NCBI GenBank assembly: GCA_028819195.1
Contig: JAPPMF010000019.1
Location: 52,569-116,568 of the forward strand
DNA from: Bin55 sp028819195
GTDB lineage: Bacteria > Pseudomonadota > Gammaproteobacteria > Pseudomonadales > Azotimanducaceae
Direction: 5' to 3'
DNA: 64,000 nucleotides
Part shown: piece after piece, positions 1-8,784 of the stretch
How positions within the stretch are numbered: position 1 is the stretch's first letter
Layout of the letters: each line of letters begins with the position of its first letter
Translations under genes and position numbers: made by a program
The notes under the pieces: generated by a model
What the model saw: only the letters and a program-made list of their open reading frames with translations
The model's database searches: none
What the model was told of the DNA's origin: nothing

Positions 1-1015
1 GTTGTCCTTTACTGATGATATCTTTATCAAGTGCTACATTCGTAGTCAGCTTCAATTTCGGCCTTACCGAGTATTTGCGCTCTTCTATCGAGACGTCCTC
101 AAGATTGGTGAATAGAATCAATTTCACAAGAGCGTCTTTAATGTCGTTCATGCTCGGTAGACTCTTGCGCGAATGCTTAACCTCTATTAGTTCCAATGTA
201 GAACCATCGACACGAATTTGATCAGCCGTGAGGTGGTACATTCCACCTAAGTGATTTTGAATATTCAATTTTCCTTTGGTCCAGGAAGCGTCTTCTGCTG
301 CGTGAATTGTTGTACTTTCGGAACGTTGAGCACGTCGTGCTAATTTTCGACTGACCTCTTGTAAGTCAAGCGCGCTTTTGATTGTCCCCTCAATCCGTCT
401 TATCCCACTCTCATATGAATGCATCGAGACATTCAGCCGTGTTGAGATCTGTTCGTACTGATCAAGTGCAATTCGACCCAAAGAACCGAGTTGTTCAAGT
501 TGTACTTCATTCCAGTGTACAGCTGGTGAATGAAAATTACGGAGGTCAGAAAATTGTTTTTTAAGGTGGCACGCGTCAAACTGTTGATTAGTTATTTTGT
601 TTTGATACTTACGACTCTTTGACGCCGAAACGTAATAACCAATAATCACGTATACGTTTAGAAGACTCATCCAAGATACAGTATCCCACTGTAAAAAGTC
701 TCTGTCTCCTTCAGCTCCCTCGTCTTTCACAATTGGTATGATAGTTACCTTTCTCAGAGCAGAACCTAATGTATCGTACACCCTCGCAAAAGGATAAGAA
801 CGAGTACGCTTTGGGGAAACCCAACGACTTACGTGAAATTCTTGAAGTTCGCTAGCTCCGATTGTGAAAATGCCGTTTGACAGGGCAGATTCCAATTCTT
901 CCATCGTGAAAGTCAATTTAGGCGGAGAGCCCAAGAAGGGGGTATACAAGAAGGGGGTATACTGGATACCCCCAATCTTTCCTGATATCGTAAACAAAGA
1001 ATCCTTGAGGTTCAT
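1..1015 (-). CDS. Probable type II restriction endonuclease of R-M1 (C-terminus beyond window)
   Basis: Reading leftward from an ATG at 1015, the frame stays open for 338 codons to the window edge. The start overlaps the stop of the methylase gene by four bases (ATGA), so the two are translationally coupled. Around residues 265-285 the protein reads RVDGSTLELIEVKHSRK, an acidic residue followed by E-x-K as in PD-(D/E)xK nucleases, leading into a helical stretch that mentions no other known fold. A duplicated YTPFL motif sits near residues 20-30. The family is not recognised. The function rests on the EVK motif and on coupling to a methylase; the recognition site is unknown. Confidence 0.65.
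   Translation of the reverse strand, partial: MNLKDSLFTISGKIGGIQYTPFLYTPFLGSPPKLTFTMEELESALSNGIFTIGASELQEFHVSRWVSPKRTRSYPFARVYDTLGSALRKVTIIPIVKDEGAEGDRDFLQWDTVSWMSLLNVYVIIGYYVSASKSRKYQNKITNQQFDACHLKKQFSDLRNFHSPAVHWNEVQLEQLGSLGRIALDQYEQISTRLNVSMHSYESGIRRIEGTIKSALDLQEVSRKLARRAQRSESTTIHAAEDASWTKGKLNIQNHLGGMYHLTADQIRVDGSTLELIEVKHSRKSLPSMNDIKDALVKLILFTNLEDVSIEERKYSVRPKLKLTTNVALDKDIISKGQ
932..961. repeat. Perfect 15-bp tandem duplication inside the R-M1 endonuclease gene
   Basis: The 15-mer caagaagggggtata occurs twice head to tail at 932-946 and 947-961. The unit is five codons long, so the reading frame is kept and the protein carries YTPFL twice. The following bases (ggataccccc) partly mirror the repeat, which could help slippage. 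Confidence 0.9.
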
Positions 1016-1881
1016 CTTCTAATCACTTCGAAATTGGCAGGGTTCAACATGTCCCTTTCTGTAAATCCTACCCCTAACTTTTGTTGAATGATGTCGACTA
1101 ATTTTTCTTCGACTTCAATTCCTACACTGTGACGACCAAGACTGCGACACACTTTCATAGTTGTTCCACTACCTACAAATGGATCCAAAACAATCTCACC
1201 CTGGAACGAAAATAGTGAGATAATCCGATAGGGTAGTTCTTCTGGAAATGCTGCGATATCCTTTTCTAACTTTGATCCAGGTAGGACATTAGTCATACTC
1301 CAGAGAGTCTTATACCAATCGTTTTTCTGAAACTCGTTCACATCAATCTTGGAAGCGTTCTTGACTTCAGGAGAAATAGACTTGTAGTCGAATTTACCCT
1401 TTTGAAAGATCAAAATACTTTCTAAAAGATTATCAGGGTAAAAATACATGGGATAGGGGTGTTGTAATAAGACTCCACTTCTTCGACTAATTCTTAAATA
1501 ACCATCAGGTTTCTTCCAAATGATCCGATCGCGATAACGAAACCCAGCTCGACAAAAAATGTTCGTCGTATCGGCAACGATTGGGTACTTTTCGCCATCA
1601 ACTAGCATGTCATCAATGTTGACTGCCGCAATTCGTCCCGGTTTGAGAACCCGATACGTTTCCTGAGCAAAGGCACTGATTAAGGACAAGAATTCTTCAT
1701 AGTTCTGATATTTGTCGGGGTAATCGAACGGTGCATTGAAGTAAGGGGGTGAGGTCACCATGAGATGTAGAGACTCAGACGGTATCTCCGGCATGGTACT
1801 ACAACTACCAATAATCAACCTGTGATTAGTCAACAGGTCAGAGCGGATTATTTGACTTTCTGTTTGAAGGGTTTGGGCCAT
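1012..1881 (-). CDS. Beta-class DNA methyltransferase of R-M1
   Basis: A 289-residue DNA methyltransferase with catalytic motif IV TSPPYF near residue 43 and SAM-binding motif I DPFVGSGTT near residue 233. The order IV before I defines the beta class. The S/T-PPY form fits N4-cytosine or N6-adenine methylation. It ends in an ATGA overlap with the endonuclease gene to its left, so it should protect the host from that enzyme. It sits beside the ICE gene for a DUF2857 protein, apparently as an inserted cargo cassette. Specificity cannot be read from the sequence. Confidence 0.85.
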   Translation of the reverse strand: MAQTLQTESQIIRSDLLTNHRLIIGSCSTMPEIPSESLHLMVTSPPYFNAPFDYPDKYQNYEEFLSLISAFAQETYRVLKPGRIAAVNIDDMLVDGEKYPIVADTTNIFCRAGFRYRDRIIWKKPDGYLRISRRSGVLLQHPYPMYFYPDNLLESILIFQKGKFDYKSISPEVKNASKIDVNEFQKNDWYKTLWSMTNVLPGSKLEKDIAAFPEELPYRIISLFSFQGEIVLDPFVGSGTTMKVCRSLGRHSVGIEVEEKLVDIIQQKLGVGFTERDMLNPANFEVIRR

Positions 1882-1961
1882 GGTTTTTGTGATGACTATC
1901 TACAGGTTTTTATTGTACAAGAAGTGACAAGAATTCCTTCAATTTCAAATATACTTGGCGT

Positions 1962-2561
1962 TCAATTACTCTTCTTGACTCTTTGTTTTGCCCGCTTAAT
2001 CCCAACGCCCCTCTCAATCCAACGCTCAGTTAACAACCAAATACTGCGTACCGATACATTTAACTCCTTTGCCACGGCGATGTATTCCAGTGGTTCGACA
2101 AACCGTCCGGATGCATCACGTTGGTCGTGACGCGACCATAGGGCAAACAATTGGTCGGTTTCGTCTTCACTTGGTTCCTTAGTACGTCCGGTCGCGGTCA
2201 TGTTCTTCAGCGATTTTCGTCGTTGCGTGTATTCACGGTTACTCAATCCGAAAAAGAACTCAAGCATAGAGTAGGGTGCATCTTCGGCTAGTAGTTGTTG
2301 AATCGCATCTTCGGCGCGATGTTGGGCGAGCATGTACTGGAATACGTTAGCAAATATTCGCTGGTTCAATTGAACTTGCAGACAATGCGATTTCAGCATG
2401 TCGATGTAGTGCAGATCGAGCACTTTGATCTGTTTCAATTGCTCGATTTCTTTCTCGCCGACATTCATTTGGTGTAGCGAGAGTAGGTCGCCTTCGCCGA
2501 TACAGCGGATCATGTACAGCAAGATCGCTGCCGTCAATTCGGCTTCTTTGGTCTTAGCCAT
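1962..2561 (-). CDS. DUF2857 (STY4526-type) ICE protein
   Basis: A 199-residue protein resembling the DUF2857 family found in PFGI-1/SPI-7-type elements, function unknown. The N-terminal 110 residues are helical (AILLYMIRCIGEGDLLSLHQ), followed by the family-typical FFGLSNREYTQRRK around residue 104. The C-terminus reads like a helix-turn-helix (AKELNVSVRSIWLLTERWI), so DNA binding is possible. In related elements it usually follows parB; here it lies after the TIGR03747 gene, about 14 kb from parB, suggesting rearrangement. ATG start with a modest purine-rich stretch upstream. Confidence 0.75.
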   Translation of the reverse strand: MAKTKEAELTAAILLYMIRCIGEGDLLSLHQMNVGEKEIEQLKQIKVLDLHYIDMLKSHCLQVQLNQRIFANVFQYMLAQHRAEDAIQQLLAEDAPYSMLEFFFGLSNREYTQRRKSLKNMTATGRTKEPSEDETDQLFALWSRHDQRDASGRFVEPLEYIAVAKELNVSVRSIWLLTERWIERGVGIKRAKQRVKKSN

Positions 2562-2702
2562 GAAATGGACTCCTGGTGGTTAATTTATCCTGAGTCGAGA
2601 CGCATTCTCAAGTACCTCGGTTTCTAATACACTAAACTATTGTATAGTTTTTTGTAAAAATAAAAAATCCCTTGTTAGGAATGGCGTGTTTTCCTTGTGT
2701 TT

Positions 2703-3446
2703 TTAAAGGTACTTTTTTAACCTCGACGTTGATAAATGGCAGGCAGTTACCAACAGAATCCCTAGGCTGCAAGTAATCCACGGATAGTCGATAGACCAGG
2801 GCCAAATCAGAAACATAACAAGAAAGAACATGATTAACGGTCGTATTGATCGATGGGCGATGGTGTACAGCCAAGAACTTTCACGACCACCCGATAAACG
2901 TCTAATCTCACGCCGACCTAATCCGTCGACAACCGCTACTAACATAAAGGGTAGTAAGTGAAGAATACAGGATACAAAAGCACAAACACGAAAAGTACAA
3001 GCTTGAACTACTTCTCCAACAAGTATTAATTGTTCTTCGAACCACTGTCTTAATTGGTTCAATGTGGAGATGATCGGTAGTTTGTTGCCGGCAGTCGATT
3101 CTTCGTTTGCAGGTACATGTAAGCGATTACTTATTGCCAGAAAAAGCTGTTGAAGGTGTTGGTTGATTGTCTGGGATAGGGTGGTTGGCGACACCCATAG
3201 TGTGGTGTTTTCGGTATGTTCCCAATACATTTCTTGTTCATGTTGCGTACGTTGCTGCAATCGAGAACCATCTACATTATCAAAGATCAGTTTCGTACCG
3301 AGCACTTCTACAACCATCGCGACAACCACACAGAGCAACACGATGCCAATCCATCGTAAGACACCGTTGAAGATTGCGTAGATCGGGTTGATCAAATCTA
3401 GTTTCGACGATTCAGTCATTGAGAACTTTGATGGGGATTTGAGCAT
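2703..3446 (-). CDS. TIGR03747 family ICE membrane protein
   Basis: A 247-residue integral membrane protein with a hydrophobic segment near residues 32-50, another near 155-175 and two close to the C-terminus (200-240). Between them is a soluble loop beginning around the WVSPTTLSQTINQHLQQLF stretch. This layout and its position directly after TraD match the TIGR03747 family of PFGI-1-type ICEs, thought to act with the coupling protein in conjugation. Its start overlaps the traD 3' end by 35 bases, so the pair is co-transcribed. Confidence 0.8.
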   Translation of the reverse strand: MLKSPSKFSMTESSKLDLINPIYAIFNGVLRWIGIVLLCVVVAMVVEVLGTKLIFDNVDGSRLQQRTQHEQEMYWEHTENTTLWVSPTTLSQTINQHLQQLFLAISNRLHVPANEESTAGNKLPIISTLNQLRQWFEEQLILVGEVVQACTFRVCAFVSCILHLLPFMLVAVVDGLGRREIRRLSGGRESSWLYTIAHRSIRPLIMFFLVMFLIWPWSIDYPWITCSLGILLVTACHLSTSRLKKYL

Positions 3447-5412
3447 CTTCTTCGTATCGTGCTCTCAACGAATCGAACAATGCAGTTGTCGTCGTAGTTC
3501 GCGATGCGAGTTCAGGTTTTGCGAGAGGGATTCGAACTTTCCACAACGATGAACCGTTAATCAATGCAAACGCATGACCACGGGGTAGTGCTAACAGTGT
3601 GGCCGGTTCTAACAACGGTGTATCGCGAACCGCGACTTGATCGTCGTTGCGCGCCTTAAATCGTAAGGACATACCGTCCCTGCTTGCATCAGATGCACCA
3701 GTGGATGGATTTAGTCGCCGTAGTTCGGTTTTGGGTAGTTGTTTTGTCAAAATTTCAGCAGTTGCTAGTTCGCGTACTCGCAGCATGATCAAGCTGTTGA
3801 AATTACCAAGAATTTGCCCGGACTTAGCTTTCGTACCTACTCTAGCTTCCAGATCCGAAACCGTCTGTGTATAAGCCGTGACCTGAAAACCCGCACCACC
3901 AGCTTTATTCAACAAAGGAATGAATTCGTCGCCAATTAACTCGTTGAATTCATCGGCATGAATACAGATATTAGGTGGGTCGACAAAGGATTTACCTTCC
4001 CCTAGGATTCCAAACTTGTATAAGTAACCGGCGACCGAAACTAAGTCTGCAAACATCGAATTTCCCACAGCACTCGCGACGGTACTATCTGATAAAGCAT
4101 CCAATCCTACATACACGATTCCTTTCCTGCGGATAATGTCTAACCAGGACATTTCGGGTCGAATATCGTTATTCAAAGAACTAGCCGCAATGAGATCTGC
4201 GACCGGACCGGTCGTTAATTTTTCCATTAGCGGTCCTACTGAACTCACGATCTTGTCGAAGTAAGTTCGGTCATACTTAAATGCCGACATTAGTCCTTCA
4301 AGAATTGGATCGTCGAACTCGTGGTCATTTATGTACTTATAGAGCGCAATGGATTGGGGTTCTCGTTCCTTGAGTGCAGTAGCATGGTTTTTATCGTGAG
4401 GAGTTTTGGTAAGTTTTTTGACTTCTTCAGCCCAGCCTGCTGGCGCATGGCGCATCAAGTAGTTGCGCGCATATTCGACGAACAAAGGTTCGATGTCGTT
4501 GATGTACCGGCGTATCTGTTGGTAGTCGGGTATACGTCGTAATGCATACAGTGCCCGCGCGATAATGTTCACAAATCGCCAGGCGAACTCTTTGAATGCC
4601 GACGAGCTACCACTACCAGGAAGTTGATTGGCGATTCGGGTAGCAACTTCCGTAATCCGCGAGAATCTACCGATTGCGTTGTACCGACAAGAAACTTCCG
4701 GGTAACCCAGATGAAACATGTAAAAATCTTGTTCACGACCCACTCGCTTTGCTTCGGTATATACCCTTTGTAAAAGTTTAATATCACCTTTAGGATCGAA
4801 CACTAAAACGGTTTCGCTACGTTGGATATCCTGTGCAATGAGAAGTTCAGCTAAGCGAGTTTTACCCACTCGAGTAGTACCTAGCACAAGAGTGTGACCG
4901 ACGCGATCAGCTAGGTTCATCCATACTTTTTTCTTAAAGAGTTCGACACCATGAACTTGGTGCAATCCACTTTGCGGGTTCATTTGTGTAGATCGTTCCT
5001 TCTGGCTTAGTTTGGCGAGTAGGTTGGGTAAGAGTTTGTAGCGATGTTTGACGTATTTGCGAGTTTCTGGTCGTTCGGTATCGGCTAGCCTTTGGGCATG
5101 ACGATGTGACCATTCAAAGCCATTACCTAAAAACAACAGTCCTGGCTTGTGATGAATTCGTCCAAAGTCTACTAGATACGGGAGTGAATGTACTAGTCCG
5201 TACCGGTAGCTGAGGACAAAGATTCCTTGCGCTAATCGGTAAACGAAAAGTAGTATCAAGCTTACGATAGCGCTGATGTGGATAGCCGGTGGAAGAATCG
5301 AGTTAGGTTTGGTAACTAACAGAAAAACAACCATCAATAATGAAAGACCTGCTGACCATAGTTCGACCGGTTGACGCAGTAGGGCTTGTAAAGGGTAGTG
5401 GCGTCGTTGCAA
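3412..5412 (-). CDS. traD: TraD-type conjugative coupling ATPase
   Basis: A 666-residue type IV coupling protein of the VirD4/TraD family, which brings the relaxase-DNA complex to the conjugation channel. Two membrane segments lie at residues 22-35 and 44-60. Walker A is GTTRVGKT at 178-185. Walker B is ICIHADEFNEL near residue 488, followed by a motor-domain sensor region containing AYTQT. Length and motifs match the PFGI-1-class TraD, and both key nucleotide-binding motifs are intact. It lies in an operon with TIGR03759 upstream (15-base gap) and TIGR03747 downstream (overlap). Confidence 0.92.
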   Translation of the reverse strand: MQRRHYPLQALLRQPVELWSAGLSLLMVVFLLVTKPNSILPPAIHISAIVSLILLFVYRLAQGIFVLSYRYGLVHSLPYLVDFGRIHHKPGLLFLGNGFEWSHRHAQRLADTERPETRKYVKHRYKLLPNLLAKLSQKERSTQMNPQSGLHQVHGVELFKKKVWMNLADRVGHTLVLGTTRVGKTRLAELLIAQDIQRSETVLVFDPKGDIKLLQRVYTEAKRVGREQDFYMFHLGYPEVSCRYNAIGRFSRITEVATRIANQLPGSGSSSAFKEFAWRFVNIIARALYALRRIPDYQQIRRYINDIEPLFVEYARNYLMRHAPAGWAEEVKKLTKTPHDKNHATALKEREPQSIALYKYINDHEFDDPILEGLMSAFKYDRTYFDKIVSSVGPLMEKLTTGPVADLIAASSLNNDIRPEMSWLDIIRRKGIVYVGLDALSDSTVASAVGNSMFADLVSVAGYLYKFGILGEGKSFVDPPNICIHADEFNELIGDEFIPLLNKAGGAGFQVTAYTQTVSDLEARVGTKAKSGQILGNFNSLIMLRVRELATAEILTKQLPKTELRRLNPSTGASDASRDGMSLRFKARNDDQVAVRDTPLLEPATLLALPRGHAFALINGSSLWKVRIPLAKPELASRTTTTTALFDSLRARYEEDAQIPIKVLND

Positions 5413-5427
5413 GATGACTCTACAACG

Positions 5428-6192
5428 TTACCAAAGTTCATACAACGGTAAACGTTCGATTTTGTCGTTATTTCGCAGGAATAATGCTGGCGCATTGTTT
5501 GCGCTTGAGCCGATCGAATCTAATAATCCGTTATCGAAATTCACCGTAATTTGTTTTGCGCGAATCAACTCTACATCTAGTTTATGCTGTTTCACCCAGC
5601 CTTTGATTTCATTCTCGTTCCCAGAACTTAGATTGGTGAAATAGATATCAATACCTTGAACATTCGGCAGTTGATCTAAGACGTCTGACAATAGTACCTC
5701 ACAAATAGAGCAGTCAGTTTCGACGAAAAACATGATGCGATCACTCTCTGTAAAAGGCGAAGATTTCTCGGATGGTGCCTGGGGTAACAGAGTAGCATCA
5801 ATAACGGGTACTTCGTCGACTAGCGATTTAATTGCTTCGTCATAAGCTCGCTGAAACTTTAAGATGCGTTCGGCATCTTCATACATGATCGACGCCCAAC
5901 GCTGTGCATAGCGCCGACGTTCAGCGTCATCTCTGGCATGGATTCCAAGTACTTCAATCGGCGAGATATTGTCGTCGCTTAGACGACCGCGAATACCTTT
6001 CTTGAGAGTTTCGTACCGTTGCCATTCTTCTTCGGAGAGATCCCAGATTTCGTTTTCGACTAGTTCACTTTTTACGGTTTCAGAATAGTCCGAAGTGGAG
6101 TATTCCGTTGTAACCTCTGGCGGTGTTCCGCTGAATAGAAAAGTTGGTACCAACATCGTTAACACGGGAGCTAAAGGAGCAAGGAAAGTCAC
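5428..6192 (-). CDS. TIGR03759 family ICE protein
   Basis: A 254-residue exported protein with an N-terminal hydrophobic signal (TFLAPLAPVLTMLVPTFLF). The core has features typical of the family: WDLSEEEWQRYETLKKGIRG near residue 50, an LGIHARDDAERRRYA segment and FQRAYDEAI. The C-terminal half resembles a thioredoxin-like fold with a CSIC pair near residue 160. The ATG overlaps the stop of the small membrane protein upstream (ATGA). It is part of the pilL-to-TIGR03747 transfer operon; the biochemical role is unknown. Confidence 0.82.
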   Translation of the reverse strand: MTFLAPLAPVLTMLVPTFLFSGTPPEVTTEYSTSDYSETVKSELVENEIWDLSEEEWQRYETLKKGIRGRLSDDNISPIEVLGIHARDDAERRRYAQRWASIMYEDAERILKFQRAYDEAIKSLVDEVPVIDATLLPQAPSEKSSPFTESDRIMFFVETDCSICEVLLSDVLDQLPNVQGIDIYFTNLSSGNENEIKGWVKQHKLDVELIRAKQITVNFDNGLLDSIGSSANNAPALFLRNNDKIERLPLYELW

Positions 6193-6437
6193 GGAGATCC
6201 CCCTGTAGTGGAACTAGATTTACTGCGTTTGGACAACAGTTCGTGGTAAGCCGAAAAATCTCGAACTGGGATTGGTTCATCATGGAAACGACAATCTTTT
6301 GGTAAATCGTGAGCACCGGAGACTTGGACTAACGGTTCAGGATTAGCATTGCCGATGAGTTCATTTTCTATTCGATTGGGATTGTTCGAATACAAAAACA
6401 GTAACACCCCGAATACAACTGGTAAAACGATATTCAT
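6189..6437 (-). CDS. Small ICE membrane protein, unknown family
   Basis: An 82-residue protein starting at the ATG that overlaps the pilL stop (ATGA); a longer reading with eleven extra residues is possible but less likely. A single hydrophobic N-terminus (NIVLPVVFGVLLFLYS) is followed by a polar tail. It is coupled at both ends to neighbours by four-base overlaps, which supports expression. No family is recognised; the position suggests a conjugation accessory role. Confidence 0.6.
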   Translation of the reverse strand: MNIVLPVVFGVLLFLYSNNPNRIENELIGNANPEPLVQVSGAHDLPKDCRFHDEPIPVRDFSAYHELLSKRSKSSSTTGGSP

Positions 6438-6871
6438 TGGGATACCTCGCTGATGGTGCTTGTAGAGCAAATCTCAAAACTCAAGATCCGATAAACGGGA
6501 TCATGTACTAGATACCACGCCGCACCAGCTAGAGTTTCAAGTGCATCTCGTAAAGTGAGCGGCCCGAGTTGTCTGTGAGTGTCTGGCAGTATTAAACTCT
6601 TAAAAACATGTGGTTGGTCAGCTTGCATGTTGGGTAAATACAAACGGTACCCCTTGGGGTGAAGTAATTCAAGAAGGGCATCCTCGACGGTTTTTACGGT
6701 TTCATCAAAACTGATGTTCACTAAGGCTAGAAAAACGTCTTCTTGTTCAGCAGTAGCTTCAATGCTCATGGTCGTATAACGACCGATTTGGATGTCTGTC
6801 TGTTCAGGTGCATCGGCGCGGAGAGTAAACACTGTACCGACTACACAACATAAGATTAGGAATCTTCGCAT
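6434..6871 (-). CDS. pilL: PilL N-terminal domain protein of the ICE
   Basis: A 145-residue exported protein with a signal peptide (FLILCCVVGTVFTLRADA) and a PilL_N-like core. The core includes IQIGRYTTMSIEATAEQ, a VEDALLELLHPKGYRL segment and PLTLRDALETLAGAAWYLVHDP. In PFGI-1-class elements PilL begins the type IV pilus/mating module. Here the other pil genes are absent and the next genes are TIGR03759 and traD, so the module looks shortened. It is the first gene of the minus-strand run that reads leftward through TIGR03747. Confidence 0.8.
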   Translation of the reverse strand: MRRFLILCCVVGTVFTLRADAPEQTDIQIGRYTTMSIEATAEQEDVFLALVNISFDETVKTVEDALLELLHPKGYRLYLPNMQADQPHVFKSLILPDTHRQLGPLTLRDALETLAGAAWYLVHDPVYRILSFEICSTSTISEVSQ

Positions 6872-7508
6872 AAGTTGTGAAAGATTTTCGAAGGGATAGT
6901 AAGTATGAATATCTATGGGAACTTCTCAATGAAGATTCTGTTCGAGCAATGTTCTGATTCACAAAAAAATGCTTGATTAGCGATTGCAAATCAAGCATTT
7001 GACTGAATTTGAGAATAGTTCGTTATCGTGAATTATTTAGTGTTATTGACCAGTTAATCTCTGAGAGCTCAACAGTGCTTTCGCCAATTGTCCCGAAGTA
7101 GTGTCTTCGCGTTTTTCTCATGTCATTGAGACTCGTTAGGAGATCGGAGATCTCGGTACGTTGATTCAGCTTGCAGGTGGCTAAGTGTGAAGAGTGTAAA
7201 ACTCTGAATGTAGCGTACTACATAGAAGGTTGAATTTGATTCCTCGAACTAGTCGATGACGCTTTCAAGAATCTGGGTCGTCCAGTCCGCATTTCCGTGC
7301 GGTCGGTTAAGTAGTGGTATGGTACAACTAAATTGGCTGTTACGAATAGTTTTTCAAACAAGTAAAAAGTGGAAAAGACTTAATCGAGTCTTCAACAGTC
7401 AGTTTAATTGTCTCGTTATCACGCCCCGTGCTCTCCTAAGAAACAGTAATTCGTGAATTGAGGAGACGAGAGGAGTATCGTTTAATTTGGTAGTTTTTGG
7501 ACAAGTGT
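6872..7508. other. Intergenic, no gene seen
   Basis: About 640 bases upstream of pilL. Short open frames occur on both strands but none has a convincing ribosome site or protein character. It probably holds the promoter of the pilL operon, though no clear consensus could be picked. Confidence 0.5.
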
Positions 7509-7844
7509 TTACTCGGGTAGTTCCGTAGTTTCAATTGAGTTTTCGCTGTCTTCAATTTTTCGTACCAGTTCAAGACCAATTAGTTCGCCCAATTTTTTGT
7601 TGCTTACTTTGGATAGTTGGTTACATTTTTCGTAGTGTATCGCTGCTTTTTCGTTATCTGTACAGTTCTCTCTAGTTATGCGAATACGGAACACAAGTTT
7701 TATCACTTTTAACAATATACTTTTCTTGGCTTGTATTTTGCCTGCTTCAATCACCAAATCCGTCAATTCTTGCACACTTAACTGAGTTAGATATGCGCAG
7801 AGTTCCCGGTACTTTTTTCGCTGATTAATTGAGGTCTGTTTCAT
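7509..7844 (-). CDS. Small hypothetical protein
   Basis: About 111 lysine-rich residues (from the second ATG; an ATG four codons earlier at 7856 is also possible). It begins MKQTSINQRKKYRELCAYL and is predicted mostly helical. It overlaps the end of the truncated nucleotidyltransferase by 20-32 bases. No family is recognised. It might be a later arrival or a real third gene of the HEPN/MNT locus. Confidence 0.4.
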   Translation of the reverse strand: MKQTSINQRKKYRELCAYLTQLSVQELTDLVIEAGKIQAKKSILLKVIKLVFRIRITRENCTDNEKAAIHYEKCNQLSKVSNKKLGELIGLELVRKIEDSENSIETTELPE

Positions 7845-8052
7845 AACGGACTCCATTACAAGAACTTAACTGGTTACGTTGAAGTGTTGGTCGAAAACTC
7901 TCATCTATCCTAGTACCATCAACTACATCAACATTGAACAGCAAGTCGGATTCGCCAAACTCTTCCGTAATGCCCAAGAATAAATCTATAGACAGTGGTA
8001 AACTCGCAAAGATGGCTAGGTCAAGATCGAGAGAATTTAACAGACAGGTCAT
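7825..8052 (-). pseudogene. Truncated MNT-type nucleotidyltransferase (antitoxin remnant)
   Basis: A 75-residue frame that matches only the C-terminal part of HI0073-like minimal nucleotidyltransferases. LNSLDLDLAIFASLPLS corresponds to the usual GSDIDLA segment, and a stretch near residue 42 (NVDVVDG) to the KVDLVD segment. The N-terminal half with the GSRARG nucleotide-binding motif is missing, so the intact antitoxin active site cannot form. It begins in an ATGA overlap with the HEPN gene. Either an in-frame deletion created a shortened coupled gene, or it is a relic. Confidence 0.65.
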
Positions 8053-8459
8053 GAAATACGAGTGCGTATTTGTTCGATCAAAAAATTCACTTCTTCGATA
8101 AATTGAGGGAGTTTGTCGACCACTAGTTCTGATTGATCTTCGTCATAGGTGTGCACAGTTCTTGTTCGCAGATCTCGAAAACGTCGCCAGTCGGACCAAT
8201 CACCAAGCAGTAGATCCTGTTCATTTGCGGTTCTAATTTGGTCTTGGAATGTCATTTCGTCAACCTGACTAGGATTGGCAAGGGAAAATTTAAGATATCG
8301 CTTCAGGGTTTTGTGACTGAGTTCGTAAGTAAACTCAAAACGCATGATTAATCCGTCGCGAATAAGATCGTCGCCTTTGTCCGTTAGATAACGCGCTAAT
8401 CCTTCTTCGAGACGCCGAATAACACTTTCGAACTTGTTGAGGTCGGCTGGTTCTATCAC
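8049..8459 (-). CDS. HEPN-family (HI0074-like) toxin / nucleotidyltransferase partner
   Basis: A 136-residue, GTG-initiated helical protein of the nucleotidyltransferase substrate-binding (HI0074) family. RFEFTYELSHKTLKRYL lies near residue 40. The HEPN R-x4-H motif appears as RTRTVHTYDE around residues 100-108. Intact HEPN proteins of this type are RNases neutralised by their MNT partner. Here the coupled partner has lost its N-terminal half, so the toxin may be unguarded, inactive or held in check by other means. Confidence 0.75.
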   Translation of the reverse strand: MIEPADLNKFESVIRRLEEGLARYLTDKGDDLIRDGLIMRFEFTYELSHKTLKRYLKFSLANPSQVDEMTFQDQIRTANEQDLLLGDWSDWRRFRDLRTRTVHTYDEDQSELVVDKLPQFIEEVNFLIEQIRTRIS

Positions 8460-8784
8460 AGAAGACTACGGTGACTAGGTCAGACAAGTTTGTATCGTAC
8501 TATCGGAAATTGTAATCGACATAACATTAGATGTTATATGAAATGATTTTTCTGCTTTTGCTGCGATATCTGAGCAATACAGTATTGTAAAATTTATGCT
8601 AGATATAAACGGAAAGTTACTGACCGGTATGAATTGACTTTGAGGACTAAGCTGCATTCACCATACATACATTATCCGAAATACCTTGTCAAATAAACTA
8701 GACTTTTCTACCACAAAACTGAGAAACCCGCGTTAAATTTCAAGAAGTATTCGAACAAATCGTCAGATCACAAGGACAACTGAA
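8460..8784. other. Divergent intergenic region
   Basis: A 325-base AT-rich spacer between the minus-strand HEPN gene and the plus-strand R-M2 operon, so it should hold both promoters. A purine-rich ribosome site (aagga) lies just upstream of the methylase ATG at 8785. No operator palindrome was picked out. Confidence 0.5.

Noticed and set aside
6804..7456. Small frames on both strands upstream of pilL
   Set aside because: No start signal, no family and no coupling with neighbours.
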